A stretch of DNA of 64,000 bases from CAZCVI01 sp964502145 (GTDB lineage: Bacteria > Acidobacteriota > Aminicenantia > UBA2199), in assembly GCA_964502145.1 (NCBI GenBank), contig CAZCVI010000020.1:30224-94223 (forward strand). Direction: 5' to 3'. Shown here piece by piece: positions 22,736-29,463 of the stretch (position 1 is its first letter; each line of letters opens with the position of its first letter). Position numbers and translations under genes: made by a program. Under the pieces are notes generated by a model that was not told the DNA's origin, made no database searches, and worked only from the letters and a program-made list of their open reading frames with translations.

Positions 22736-24898
22736 ATGCCGATAAAAGAAACGAAAAAATCGATTGTTACCGCCATGACCCGCGATGAACTGCGACAGGT
22801 AAATACCTTGTTACGCCGCAAGCTGGTGGAACAGAAAAAATTTCAACAAGAGCGGGAAACGCGGCTGGAATCGGAATATCGTCGGAAATATTTTGCCCTC
22901 TTTGATAATATTACGGAACCGGTTTTTATCTACGACGCGATTACATACAAATATTTGCACTGCAATCAAGCGGCTATCTCGTTTTATGGCTATACTCGCG
23001 AAGAAATCTTGGCTTTGACACCCTTTGAATTACATACTCCGGAGGAATTCGAGAACGTCCGCGAAAATATTGATAAACAAACCGAAGAGACTCCCTTAAC
23101 CTTTACTCACCTGACCAAAGACCGCCAGTACAAAAAAGTGGAGATTAAAATAACAGATGTCTACTTTGAAGGCGCACCTGCTTGGATGAGTCTGATCCAC
23201 GACATCACGGAACGGACGAAAATGGAAGAGGAACTGAACCAGTACAAATTCCGCCTGGAAGAGATGATCAACGAAAGAACCCTCGAAGTGCTGATCTCCA
23301 ATAAAAAACTGAAACAAGAAATCGGGGAACGGAAAAAAGCGGAGTTGGCTATCCTGGAAAGTGAAAAAAAATTCAGGAGCATTATCGAAAAATTCTTGGA
23401 CGGTGTGGTATTGGTCGATGAAAAAGGCACGATAATTGAATGGAACCAAGCCCAAGAAAAAATTTGTGATGCAAGTCGTGCCATGGTTTTGGGGGAAAGA
23501 ATCTGGGATATCCAGTTTAACCACTTACCGGAAATCGAACGAACGGAAAAAACCTTGCAAAAAATCAAGGACGATTGGGGCGATTATTTAAAAACGGGAA
23601 AAAATCCCTTTCCTACGAATCCCTCTGTTGCGAAACTGGTTCATCCAGACGGACGGGTATCTGATATCCAACGATTGTACTTTACCATTGAAAGGGAGAA
23701 CGGCAGGATGGTAGCCATCACCACGCGGGATGTGACGGAACAAACAGCGCTGGAAAAACAACTACTCCAAGCCCAGAAAATGGAAGCGATGGGCACATTG
23801 GCGGGTGGTATCGCCCATGATTTTAATAATATCCTGGCCGGTATCATGGGGTATACGGACCTGGCTATTCGCAAAACGGATAAAAACGCCCCCACCCAGA
23901 AATACCTGGACCAAGTAATGACCGCCACCCGCCGGGCCACGGACCTGGTCAAACAGATATTAACGTTCAGCCGCCCGGATAAGAAAGAAAAGGAACCGCT
24001 ACGGGTCAGTGCCATTTTAAATGAAGCACTGAAACTGGTGCGCTCTTCACTGCCCACCACGATCTCCATCGTGGCCAAAATCGACGCGGAAAATACCTTT
24101 GTTTTTGCCGACCCCACCCAGATACACCAGGTCATCATGAATCTCTGTACCAATGCCAGCCATGCCATGAAAGAAAAAGGTGGCGTGTTGGAAGTGCGGT
24201 TAAAAGAAGAGATTATTGAGGATGGGATTTATAAAGAGCTAAAGCCCGGTCCCCATTTAAGATTGACGGTCAGTGATACGGGCTACGGGATTAAAGCGGA
24301 ACTGTTGGATAAAATTTTCGAACCTTTTTTTACCACCAAGGGACCCAATGAGGGCACGGGTATGGGTTTGGCCGTGGTTCATGGGATTGTAAAAAATCAC
24401 CACGGTAATATTTCGGTTTACAGTGTCGAAGGTCAGGGCACCAGTTTTTCTATTCTGTTACCCGTGGCGCTGAACGTCATCCACAAAGAAAAAAACCGGG
24501 TAGAAGCCATTCCCGGTGGTAATGAACGGATATTGATGGTAGAAGACGATGCCCGGTTGGCGGAAGTACAAAAAACACTGCTGGAAGAACTGGGGTACCG
24601 GGTGACTGCCATGACCAGTAGTGTGGAAGCACTGGAAATATTTAAAAAACTGTACGACCGTTTCGACCTGATTGTCACGGATTATATGATGCCTAAAATG
24701 ACGGGGGTCCAGCTCACGCACAATATCCACGCCATTCGACCGGATATACCGGTGATTCTTTGCACGGGGCACCACGATATTATCACTCCCCAAAAAGCAA
24801 AATTGAACGGGATCATTGAGATTATCCTTAAACCTATTGAACTGGCACTCTTCGCCCAAACTATCCGCCACACCCTGGAAAAAAAAGTTAGTATGTAA
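22736..24898 (+). CDS. cytosolic hybrid histidine kinase: PAS-PAS-HisKA-HATPase-receiver
   Basis: 720 residues, no membrane helix. An N-terminal coiled coil (12-48) leads to PAS 1 (about 50-165, ending in IHDITERTKM), a second coiled coil, PAS 2 (about 213-340, ending in ITTRDVTEQT), HisKA with GGIAHDFNNILAG (H361), HATPase_c (DTGYGIKAE, GTGMGLAVVHG) and a receiver with D649 (LIVTDYMMP) and Lys in ILKPIE. The architecture is that of the widespread soluble NtrB-like hybrid kinases. A TACAAT box at 22719-22724 lies 11 nt before the ATG and there is no Shine-Dalgarno sequence, so the mRNA may have almost no leader. No cognate regulator is adjacent. Confidence 0.92.
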   Translation: MPIKETKKSIVTAMTRDELRQVNTLLRRKLVEQKKFQQERETRLESEYRRKYFALFDNITEPVFIYDAITYKYLHCNQAAISFYGYTREEILALTPFELHTPEEFENVRENIDKQTEETPLTFTHLTKDRQYKKVEIKITDVYFEGAPAWMSLIHDITERTKMEEELNQYKFRLEEMINERTLEVLISNKKLKQEIGERKKAELAILESEKKFRSIIEKFLDGVVLVDEKGTIIEWNQAQEKICDASRAMVLGERIWDIQFNHLPEIERTEKTLQKIKDDWGDYLKTGKNPFPTNPSVAKLVHPDGRVSDIQRLYFTIERENGRMVAITTRDVTEQTALEKQLLQAQKMEAMGTLAGGIAHDFNNILAGIMGYTDLAIRKTDKNAPTQKYLDQVMTATRRATDLVKQILTFSRPDKKEKEPLRVSAILNEALKLVRSSLPTTISIVAKIDAENTFVFADPTQIHQVIMNLCTNASHAMKEKGGVLEVRLKEEIIEDGIYKELKPGPHLRLTVSDTGYGIKAELLDKIFEPFFTTKGPNEGTGMGLAVVHGIVKNHHGNISVYSVEGQGTSFSILLPVALNVIHKEKNRVEAIPGGNERILMVEDDARLAEVQKTLLEELGYRVTAMTSSVEALEIFKKLYDRFDLIVTDYMMPKMTGVQLTHNIHAIRPDIPVILCTGHHDIITPQKAKLNGIIEIILKPIELALFAQTIRHTLEKKVSM

Positions 24899-25025
24899 GG
24901 AAGCGCACCTGCCAACGGATTAGTACACCATGGAAACTTTGGAATCTCAGTTTCTTGGAACCGGTTTAATCTCTCCCATCTGATGACTAAAAAGTCACCT
25001 ATAAGCATAAATGTCTCAATGGCCT

Positions 25026-25164
25026 GGTTATAGAATGACCAGAGAGTAAAAAAGATCCATCATTCCAGTTGGTTTATGAGCAGAGAGAAAAAAAAATTCA
25101 GCCAACCGGGTTGGTTTGTGACCAGAGCACAAAAAAAATACAACTTCCGGTTTTTTATCTCTCG
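25026..25164. repeat. degenerate tandem repeat, period about 36-45 bp
   Basis: Units beginning GGTTNATGANCAGAGAG followed by an A-run start near 25026, 25071 and 25113, with a fainter one at 25149. The array fills the first part of a 609-bp gene-free stretch (24899-25507). Confidence 0.6.
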
Positions 25165-25179
25165 ATTCTACAAAAAATA

Positions 25180-25320
25180 CTGAACCGAGGGGTTTGGATG
25201 GTGAACGGTGGGTTAATATGGTGACGGTTGAGTAAAATATGGTGAACGGAGAGGTTAAAAGCTGAACGAAGGGGTAAATATGGTGACGCTTCAATCAAAT
25301 ATGGTGAACAGTCAATTAAT
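25180..25320. repeat. imperfect 20-22 bp tandem repeat, about seven units
   Basis: Units resembling TATGGTGAACGGAGGGTTAA start near 25180, 25198, 25218, 25239, 25261, 25280 and 25301. The motif ATGGTGA(A)CG is the most constant part. It encodes no convincing protein on either strand. Confidence 0.75.
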
Positions 25321-25389
25321 AATTCCGACTTAGAGCTTCCAACGGTGAAAGCTCCAAAATTTTACCACTATTTTTACCAAATTAGAGTC

Positions 25390-25416
25390 AAATGTGCGCA
25401 ACGAAGCACATTTTTT
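25390..25416 (+). terminator. Rho-independent-type hairpin
   Basis: AAATGTGC (25390-25397), loop GCAACGAA, GCACATTT (25406-25413) and further T residues. The T-run orients it to the plus strand, although the nearest plus-strand gene ends 490 bp upstream. Confidence 0.6.
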
Positions 25417-25507
25417 GCGTGTAATTGTAAACGTGGCCGCTTGCCGCATTAATAATTGGCGAAAATTAATACTCGGATACGATTTCTGGCGAGTTTTCTG
25501 GTAGAGT

Positions 25508-26212
25508 CTAGGCTGCCTTTCCTATATGTTTAATCAATTCTGGCAGTAATCCGATATGTTCCAGCTCGTGGTAATTCTTATGCAACAGTTCCGTTTCGTC
25601 TACTTGTTCGTGTTCCCAGCATAGCGGGTAGGGGATAAACACCCCGTGGCCACCGATTTCCAGGACTGGCAGGATATCGGATTTTAAGGAATTGCCCACC
25701 ATCAAGAAAGAGTGGGGGTCAAGATGGTATTTTTTCAGGACATGTTGATAGGTATCCACTGTTTTTTTGCTTAGGATTTCAATATGTTTGAAATAGTTGC
25801 TCAAACCGGAGCGGGCGATCTTGGATTCCTGGTCGAAAATATCGCCCTTGGTGATCAAAATTAAGGAATAGGATTGCGCCAGTAGGGGAATGGTGTCGCG
25901 GACATGTTCCAACAGTTCCACCGGCGCTTTTACCATATCGCGGGCCAACTGGATGATTTCTTGAATACGATTACCGTTGATGCGTCCCCCGGTTAATTCA
26001 ATGGCTGTCTCAATCATGGATAGGGTAAACCCTTTGATACCGTAACCGAAATATTGCAGGTTGCGCATCTCCGTTTCAAAGAGTCGCTTTTTTATTCCAT
26101 CCGTGCTATCGTACTCTGCCAGAAGGGTTTCAAATTTTTCGTGGGTCATATGGAAAATGGTTTCATTGTGCCACAGCGTGTCGTCGGCGTCGAAGGCAAT
26201 GTGTTCAATCAT
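25508..26212 (-). CDS. HAD-superfamily hydrolase
   Basis: 234 residues from the ATG at 26212, where motif I begins directly (HIAFDADDTLWHNE, with nucleophile D8-type DxD). Motif II/III Lys lies in LILITKGD and motif IV in FLMVGNSLKSDILP. A four-helix cap separates motifs I and II, as in the phosphoglycolate-phosphatase-like subclass. Family enzymes remove phosphate from small metabolites; the substrate is not evident. A longer in-frame upstream extension overlaps the preceding gene and looks non-coding. It lies 31 nt downstream of the DUF4303-like gene on the same strand, so the two are probably cotranscribed. Confidence 0.88.
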   Translation of the reverse strand: MIEHIAFDADDTLWHNETIFHMTHEKFETLLAEYDSTDGIKKRLFETEMRNLQYFGYGIKGFTLSMIETAIELTGGRINGNRIQEIIQLARDMVKAPVELLEHVRDTIPLLAQSYSLILITKGDIFDQESKIARSGLSNYFKHIEILSKKTVDTYQHVLKKYHLDPHSFLMVGNSLKSDILPVLEIGGHGVFIPYPLCWEHEQVDETELLHKNYHELEHIGLLPELIKHIGKAA

Positions 26213-26243
26213 GGTCTTTCTCTGTGGGTGGTTTTTTGAATTC

Positions 26244-26726
26244 CTATAACTTATAGTAATCGCAATAATTTTTTTCTTCCGGGTCATCCGGGTCATTGAC
26301 GTAGACTTCAAAATCTTTGGTGAGCGTGTAGATTTTCAAAGCGTCCTTGATTTCTTCTCGTAACAGGGCGCGGGCGCAGCCGCGAATGATAATATCCGTG
26401 GCTTCTTCGCCTCGGTCTTCAGTGGACATCTCCTCGTAATAATCGCCCAGCTCTTTTCGTAATTTCTGGGCTGCTGGCCAGGGGGTATCGTCTTTTTTTG
26501 TGAAGGAGTAGTACTTCCAATCCCCCATGCTCCATTTCCCGTATAATTTTTCCGTGGAATCTTCAGCAGCGGTTAAAAAACACAGTTCTAAACTTCTGTT
26601 CCAGGGGTAACAATCTATAGCCAGGGCGCGGATACATTCATCTTTAAAACTTTCTGCGGATTTTTTTAACTCATCAGCGATTATACTGGTCAGCTCTTTC
26701 GAGAAACTATTTCTATCAAATGTCAT
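26244..26726 (-). CDS. DUF4303-like protein
   Basis: 160 residues, acidic, no signal peptide or membrane helix. The pattern of an N-terminal helix, ALAIDCYPWNRSLELCF strand pair, W-rich middle (GKWSMGDWKYYSFT) and C-terminal helices fits the DUF4303 family, as I recall it; related proteins are often found near polymorphic-toxin immunity clusters, but no toxin is present here. GAGGAG precedes the ATG. It forms a two-gene transcript with the HAD hydrolase. The assignment rests on general resemblance and should be treated as tentative. Confidence 0.55.
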   Translation of the reverse strand: MTFDRNSFSKELTSIIADELKKSAESFKDECIRALAIDCYPWNRSLELCFLTAAEDSTEKLYGKWSMGDWKYYSFTKKDDTPWPAAQKLRKELGDYYEEMSTEDRGEEATDIIIRGCARALLREEIKDALKIYTLTKDFEVYVNDPDDPEEKNYCDYYKL

Positions 26727-26856
26727 TACAGAACTCCTCTATTTCAAAAGTGATTATTTGAGTGATTGGTCAAGTTGTTTATTATAGTATGAATGGGGTA
26801 TTTTTGGCAAGTGAATTCAGTATTAATTATATCCGTGGATGAATCGATAGAATATT

Positions 26857-27047
26857 TGGATTCACCATCATTTTTAAAAAGCACCACGGATAATCGTGGC
26901 AAGCTGGACTTTCTGGACACTCTGGACTTACTGGACAAGCTGGACAAAATTAAAAGATTTTGGAAAGTCCAGTTGGTCCAGTATGTCCAGCTAGTCCAGT
27001 ATGTCCAACTAGTCCTGTCTTTCCTGAAATTTGGTGGTGGATTTAGG
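26857..27047. repeat. 9-nt hairpin element C
   Basis: Left end TTGGATTCACCATCA, an extra CCACGG/CCGTGG-like mini-hairpin region, five CTGGACNNN units (26904-26948), an A/T-rich loop, six GTCCAGNNN-type units (26967-27020) and right end TTTGGTGGTGGATTTAGG. It is immediately followed by element D. Confidence 0.88.
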
Positions 27048-27053
27048 GAATAC

Positions 27054-27212
27054 CTGGATTCACCGCCAACTTAATGGGAAGAATGGGAATTATGGGAATG
27101 ATGGGAATGATGGGATAAACAGAAATATTCCCATTCCTCCCATAATTCTCATAATTCCCATCATTCCCACTTGCTTTTACGATACTCTCAAAGAATTGGC
27201 GGTGGATTTAGG
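27054..27212. repeat. 9-nt hairpin element D
   Basis: Left end CTGGATTCACCGCCAACTTA, five units of the ATGGGAATN type (27073-27117), a 12-nt loop, five inverted CCCATNATT units (27130-27174) and right end ATTGGCGGTGGATTTAGG. It has the same ends as element C, only 7 bp away, but a different 9-nt unit. The right end lies 14 bp before a -35 box. Confidence 0.9.
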
Positions 27213-27225
27213 AATAATGGGGGCA

Positions 27226-27254
27226 TTGTATTCTTTTTAAATTTCTTGTACAAT
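27226..27254 (+). promoter_or_regulatory. promoter of the SUMF1-like gene
   Basis: TTGTAT (27226-27231), 17-nt spacer, TACAAT (27249-27254), then AAGGAGG before the ATG at 27293. Confidence 0.65.
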
Positions 27255-27292
27255 TCATAAAGACAAAAAATCATAAAAAAGGAGGAATAAAA

Positions 27293-28069
27293 ATGACATT
27301 ACGAGTAATTAAAGCCATTTTACTGTTGGGGGTGGTTGTTTTTAACAGTGGATCTCTGTTTTGCCAGGAAAAAGCGGAAATGGTACTTATTCCCGCCGGG
27401 GAGTTTCTCATGGGCAAAGATCGTTCGGCGGATAAACCCACGGTAGAGAAAAGTTATATTGATAACTATGCCCATAAAGTATGGATCGATGCATTTTACA
27501 TGGACAAGTATGAGGTGACCAATGCCCAGTACTACCAATTTTGTCTGGCTACCCGGACACCCTTGCCAGAATTGTGGGGGATGGGTGCGTTTCATTGCGG
27601 CTTGGCATTTCCCGATAACCCCGTGGTGGGAGTGACCTATGGTGATGCCAAAGAATATGCCCGATGGCTGGGCAAACGTCTGCCCACCGAGGCGGAATGG
27701 GAGTATGCGGCCAGGGGTGGTCTGGTGGGCAAAAACTATCCTTATGGCGATGAATTGGATAACAAGCAAGCCAATTTCGCCCCGGCTTCAAAAGGAACGC
27801 GGATTGTGGGCAGTTACCCGGCCAATGGCTACGGGTTGTTTGACATGGTGGGTAATGTCACGGAATGGGTGGCGGATTATTATGACAAGGACTATTATAA
27901 AACCGGTCCAGACAAAAATCCCGGCGGGCCCGAAATAGGGAAACAAAGGGTTATCCGTGGTGGTGGATGGCATACGGGGATTTCTTGTAGCCGGGTCTAT
28001 TATCGCAACAGCTTGGGCTCTGGCTGGGTGGATTTTAATGTGGGTTTTCGGTGCGCCAAAAATAAATAA
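27293..28069 (+). CDS. exported SUMF1/FGE-sulfatase-domain protein
   Basis: 258 residues with a signal peptide (1-~25, ending SGSLFCQ). The domain starts MVLIPAGEFLMGKD and contains DKYEVTNAQYYQFC, RLPTEAEWEYAARGG, YGLFDMVGNVTEWVADYY, IRGGGWHTG and NVGFRCAKN, all landmark blocks of the formylglycine-generating-enzyme fold. True FGEs carry two copper-binding cysteines in the C-terminal region; only one Cys is present in the matching segment (ISCSRVYY). It is therefore more likely a non-catalytic or differently acting family member than a sulfatase activator. No sulfatase gene is nearby. Strong AAGGAGG ribosome binding site. Confidence 0.9.
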   Translation: MTLRVIKAILLLGVVVFNSGSLFCQEKAEMVLIPAGEFLMGKDRSADKPTVEKSYIDNYAHKVWIDAFYMDKYEVTNAQYYQFCLATRTPLPELWGMGAFHCGLAFPDNPVVGVTYGDAKEYARWLGKRLPTEAEWEYAARGGLVGKNYPYGDELDNKQANFAPASKGTRIVGSYPANGYGLFDMVGNVTEWVADYYDKDYYKTGPDKNPGGPEIGKQRVIRGGGWHTGISCSRVYYRNSLGSGWVDFNVGFRCAKNK

Positions 28070-28117
28070 TCTGGGAAAGCGGCAAGATACGTCTTTTTTT
28101 TTACTTTTTTAATACTT

Positions 28118-28247
28118 CCTGGATGCACCATCACATTCTCGAAGTCTTTTTCGACAAAAGAATTCTGGCTTATCTCCCATACCTCCCATTCTTCCCATAA
28201 TTCCCATTTTCCCCGAGGCCTTTAACGTTTTGGTGGTGGATTTAGGA
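28118..28247. repeat. 9-nt hairpin element E (one arm only)
   Basis: Left end CCTGGATGCACCATCACATT, five units of the CNCCCATNN type (28173-28217) and right end TTTTGGTGGTGGATTTAGGA. The opposite-strand arm is missing, but a small GAAGTC-TTTT-CGAC hairpin is present. The right end touches the -35 box of the next gene. Confidence 0.82.
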
Positions 28248-28248
28248 C

Positions 28249-28277
28249 TTGCATTCATCTTGGCTTTGCGGTACAAT
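28249..28277 (+). promoter_or_regulatory. promoter of the glycosylasparaginase-like gene
   Basis: TTGCAT (28249-28254), 17-nt spacer, TACAAT (28272-28277), then AAAGGAGG before the ATG at 28302. The -35 begins about 1 nt behind the end of element E. Confidence 0.65.
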
Positions 28278-28301
28278 CCTGTTTTTAAAGGAGGCTATAC
28301 G

Positions 28302-29360
28302 ATGACAAACAGTATTTCGCGAAGAAGTTTTTTTACCCGAAGTTTGGGTGTGGGTGCCGGGTTGTTTTTTTTCAAAGGGTTCCAGCTTTTTTCCCAGGGT
28401 GGCAGTGTCGGGAAAACACCGATTATTGTGACCGATCATACCAACAATACCGGTATGGAAGCCATGAAAGCGGGTTGGGAAGTATTGCTAAACGGTGGCA
28501 GTGCGCTGGATGCGGTGGAAAAGTCCACCAATATCGTGGAACTGGACCCGGAAGATACCTCGGTAGGGTACGGTGGTTTACCCAATGAAGAGGGTGTAGT
28601 GCAATTGGATTCCTGTGTTATGGACGGGAAAACATACAGCGCTGGAGCAGTGGCAAGCCTGGAAAATATCAAGACGCCCTGTTCAGTAGCCCGGATCATC
28701 ATGGAACGGACGGATCATGTATTAATGGTAGGCCCAGGCGCATTGGCGTTTGCCAAAAAATGGGGTTTTAAAGAGGAGAATCTGTTAACTGAGAAAGCCC
28801 GGAAAATCTGGTTGCAATGGAAAGAGAACCTGAGCGAAACGGATGATTGGGGCCCACCGGAACATATGGTCATAAAAAAAGTGGCTCATGTGCGGGAGCA
28901 CGTGCCTTTTACTTACGGCACTACCAATCACTTGGCCATAGATAAAAATGGTGACATCGCCGGTATTACTTCCACCAGTGGCTTGAGTTATAAGATTCCC
29001 GGTCGAGTGGGCGATTCACCCATTATTGGCGCTGGGCTTTATGTGGATAATGAAGTGGGTGCAGCAGGTGCAACGGGCCGGGGCGAGGATGTGATTAAGT
29101 CTTGTGCCTCTTATTATATTGTCATGCGTATGCGTGATGGCAGAACCCCGCAACAAGCTTGCGAAGACGCGATGAAAATGATTGTGGATAAATATAAAAA
29201 GGTCAATCCCAATTATTTCCCCAGCGAGAAATTTATTGCCCTCAATAAAAAAGGCGAGTACGGCTGCGCCTTCCTGAGTGGCAGTAGAGCAGCAGAAATG
29301 ACCGTGGCCAACGTGGATGGCATTCGTAAATACACGGGCACCGTGGTGTTTAAAAAATAA
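28302..29360 (+). CDS. glycosylasparaginase-like Ntn hydrolase with Tat-type signal
   Basis: 352 residues. The N-terminus MTNSISRRSFFTRSLGVGAG carries a twin-arginine SRRSFF motif, so folded export by Tat is likely. The body matches N4-(beta-N-acetylglucosaminyl)-L-asparaginases: GGSALDAVEKSTNIVELDPEDTSVGYGGLPN, ITSTSGLSYKIPGRVGDSP and GAAGATGRGED. The self-processing nucleophile is T207 in YGTTNHLAID; human and bacterial relatives have HDT here, whereas this protein has YGT. Known role: cleavage of the Asn-GlcNAc bond of N-glycans or of beta-aspartyl peptides after autoproteolysis before the Thr. The start was chosen from AAAGGAGG and the Tat motif. Confidence 0.92.
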   Translation: MTNSISRRSFFTRSLGVGAGLFFFKGFQLFSQGGSVGKTPIIVTDHTNNTGMEAMKAGWEVLLNGGSALDAVEKSTNIVELDPEDTSVGYGGLPNEEGVVQLDSCVMDGKTYSAGAVASLENIKTPCSVARIIMERTDHVLMVGPGALAFAKKWGFKEENLLTEKARKIWLQWKENLSETDDWGPPEHMVIKKVAHVREHVPFTYGTTNHLAIDKNGDIAGITSTSGLSYKIPGRVGDSPIIGAGLYVDNEVGAAGATGRGEDVIKSCASYYIVMRMRDGRTPQQACEDAMKMIVDKYKKVNPNYFPSEKFIALNKKGEYGCAFLSGSRAAEMTVANVDGIRKYTGTVVFKK

Positions 29361-29374
29361 TCGGGTGCAGGTGT

Positions 29375-29402
29375 GTAGAGACGTTGTGCGCAACGTCTCT
29401 AC
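29375..29402. repeat. 12-bp perfect hairpin (GTAGAGACGTTG)
   Basis: GTAGAGACGTTG-TGCG-CAACGTCTCTAC is a perfect palindromic hairpin just after the asparaginase gene. The same palindrome type is dispersed in many cyanobacterial and other environmental genomes. A T-run (29417-29422) follows only 14 nt later, so it may help to end transcription. Confidence 0.8.
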
Positions 29403-29426
29403 TGACATCCCCCCATTTTTTTACTC

Positions 29427-29455
29427 TTGTAAAACCGCCCAAAAGAATATATAAT
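29427..29455 (+). promoter_or_regulatory. promoter of the propeller/AraC regulator, leaderless type
   Basis: TTGTAA (29427-29432), 17-nt spacer, TATAAT (29450-29455), then 8 nt to the ATG at 29464. No Shine-Dalgarno sequence fits between them. Confidence 0.62.
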
Positions 29456-29463
29456 TGGTTTAT

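Noticed and set aside
25028..25294. 88-residue minus-strand ORF with repeated HKPT segments
   Set aside because: It is the translation of the degenerate tandem arrays, has no ribosome binding site and no family resemblance.
26793..27074. 93-residue plus-strand ORF rich in LVQYVQLV repeats
   Set aside because: It is read entirely through 9-nt hairpin element C; its repeats are the translation of the CTGGAC/GTCCAG units, and there is no ribosome binding site.
27293..28069. Annotation as a true formylglycine-generating enzyme
   Set aside because: Lacks the second copper-binding cysteine and no sulfatase gene is near; only the fold family is supported.
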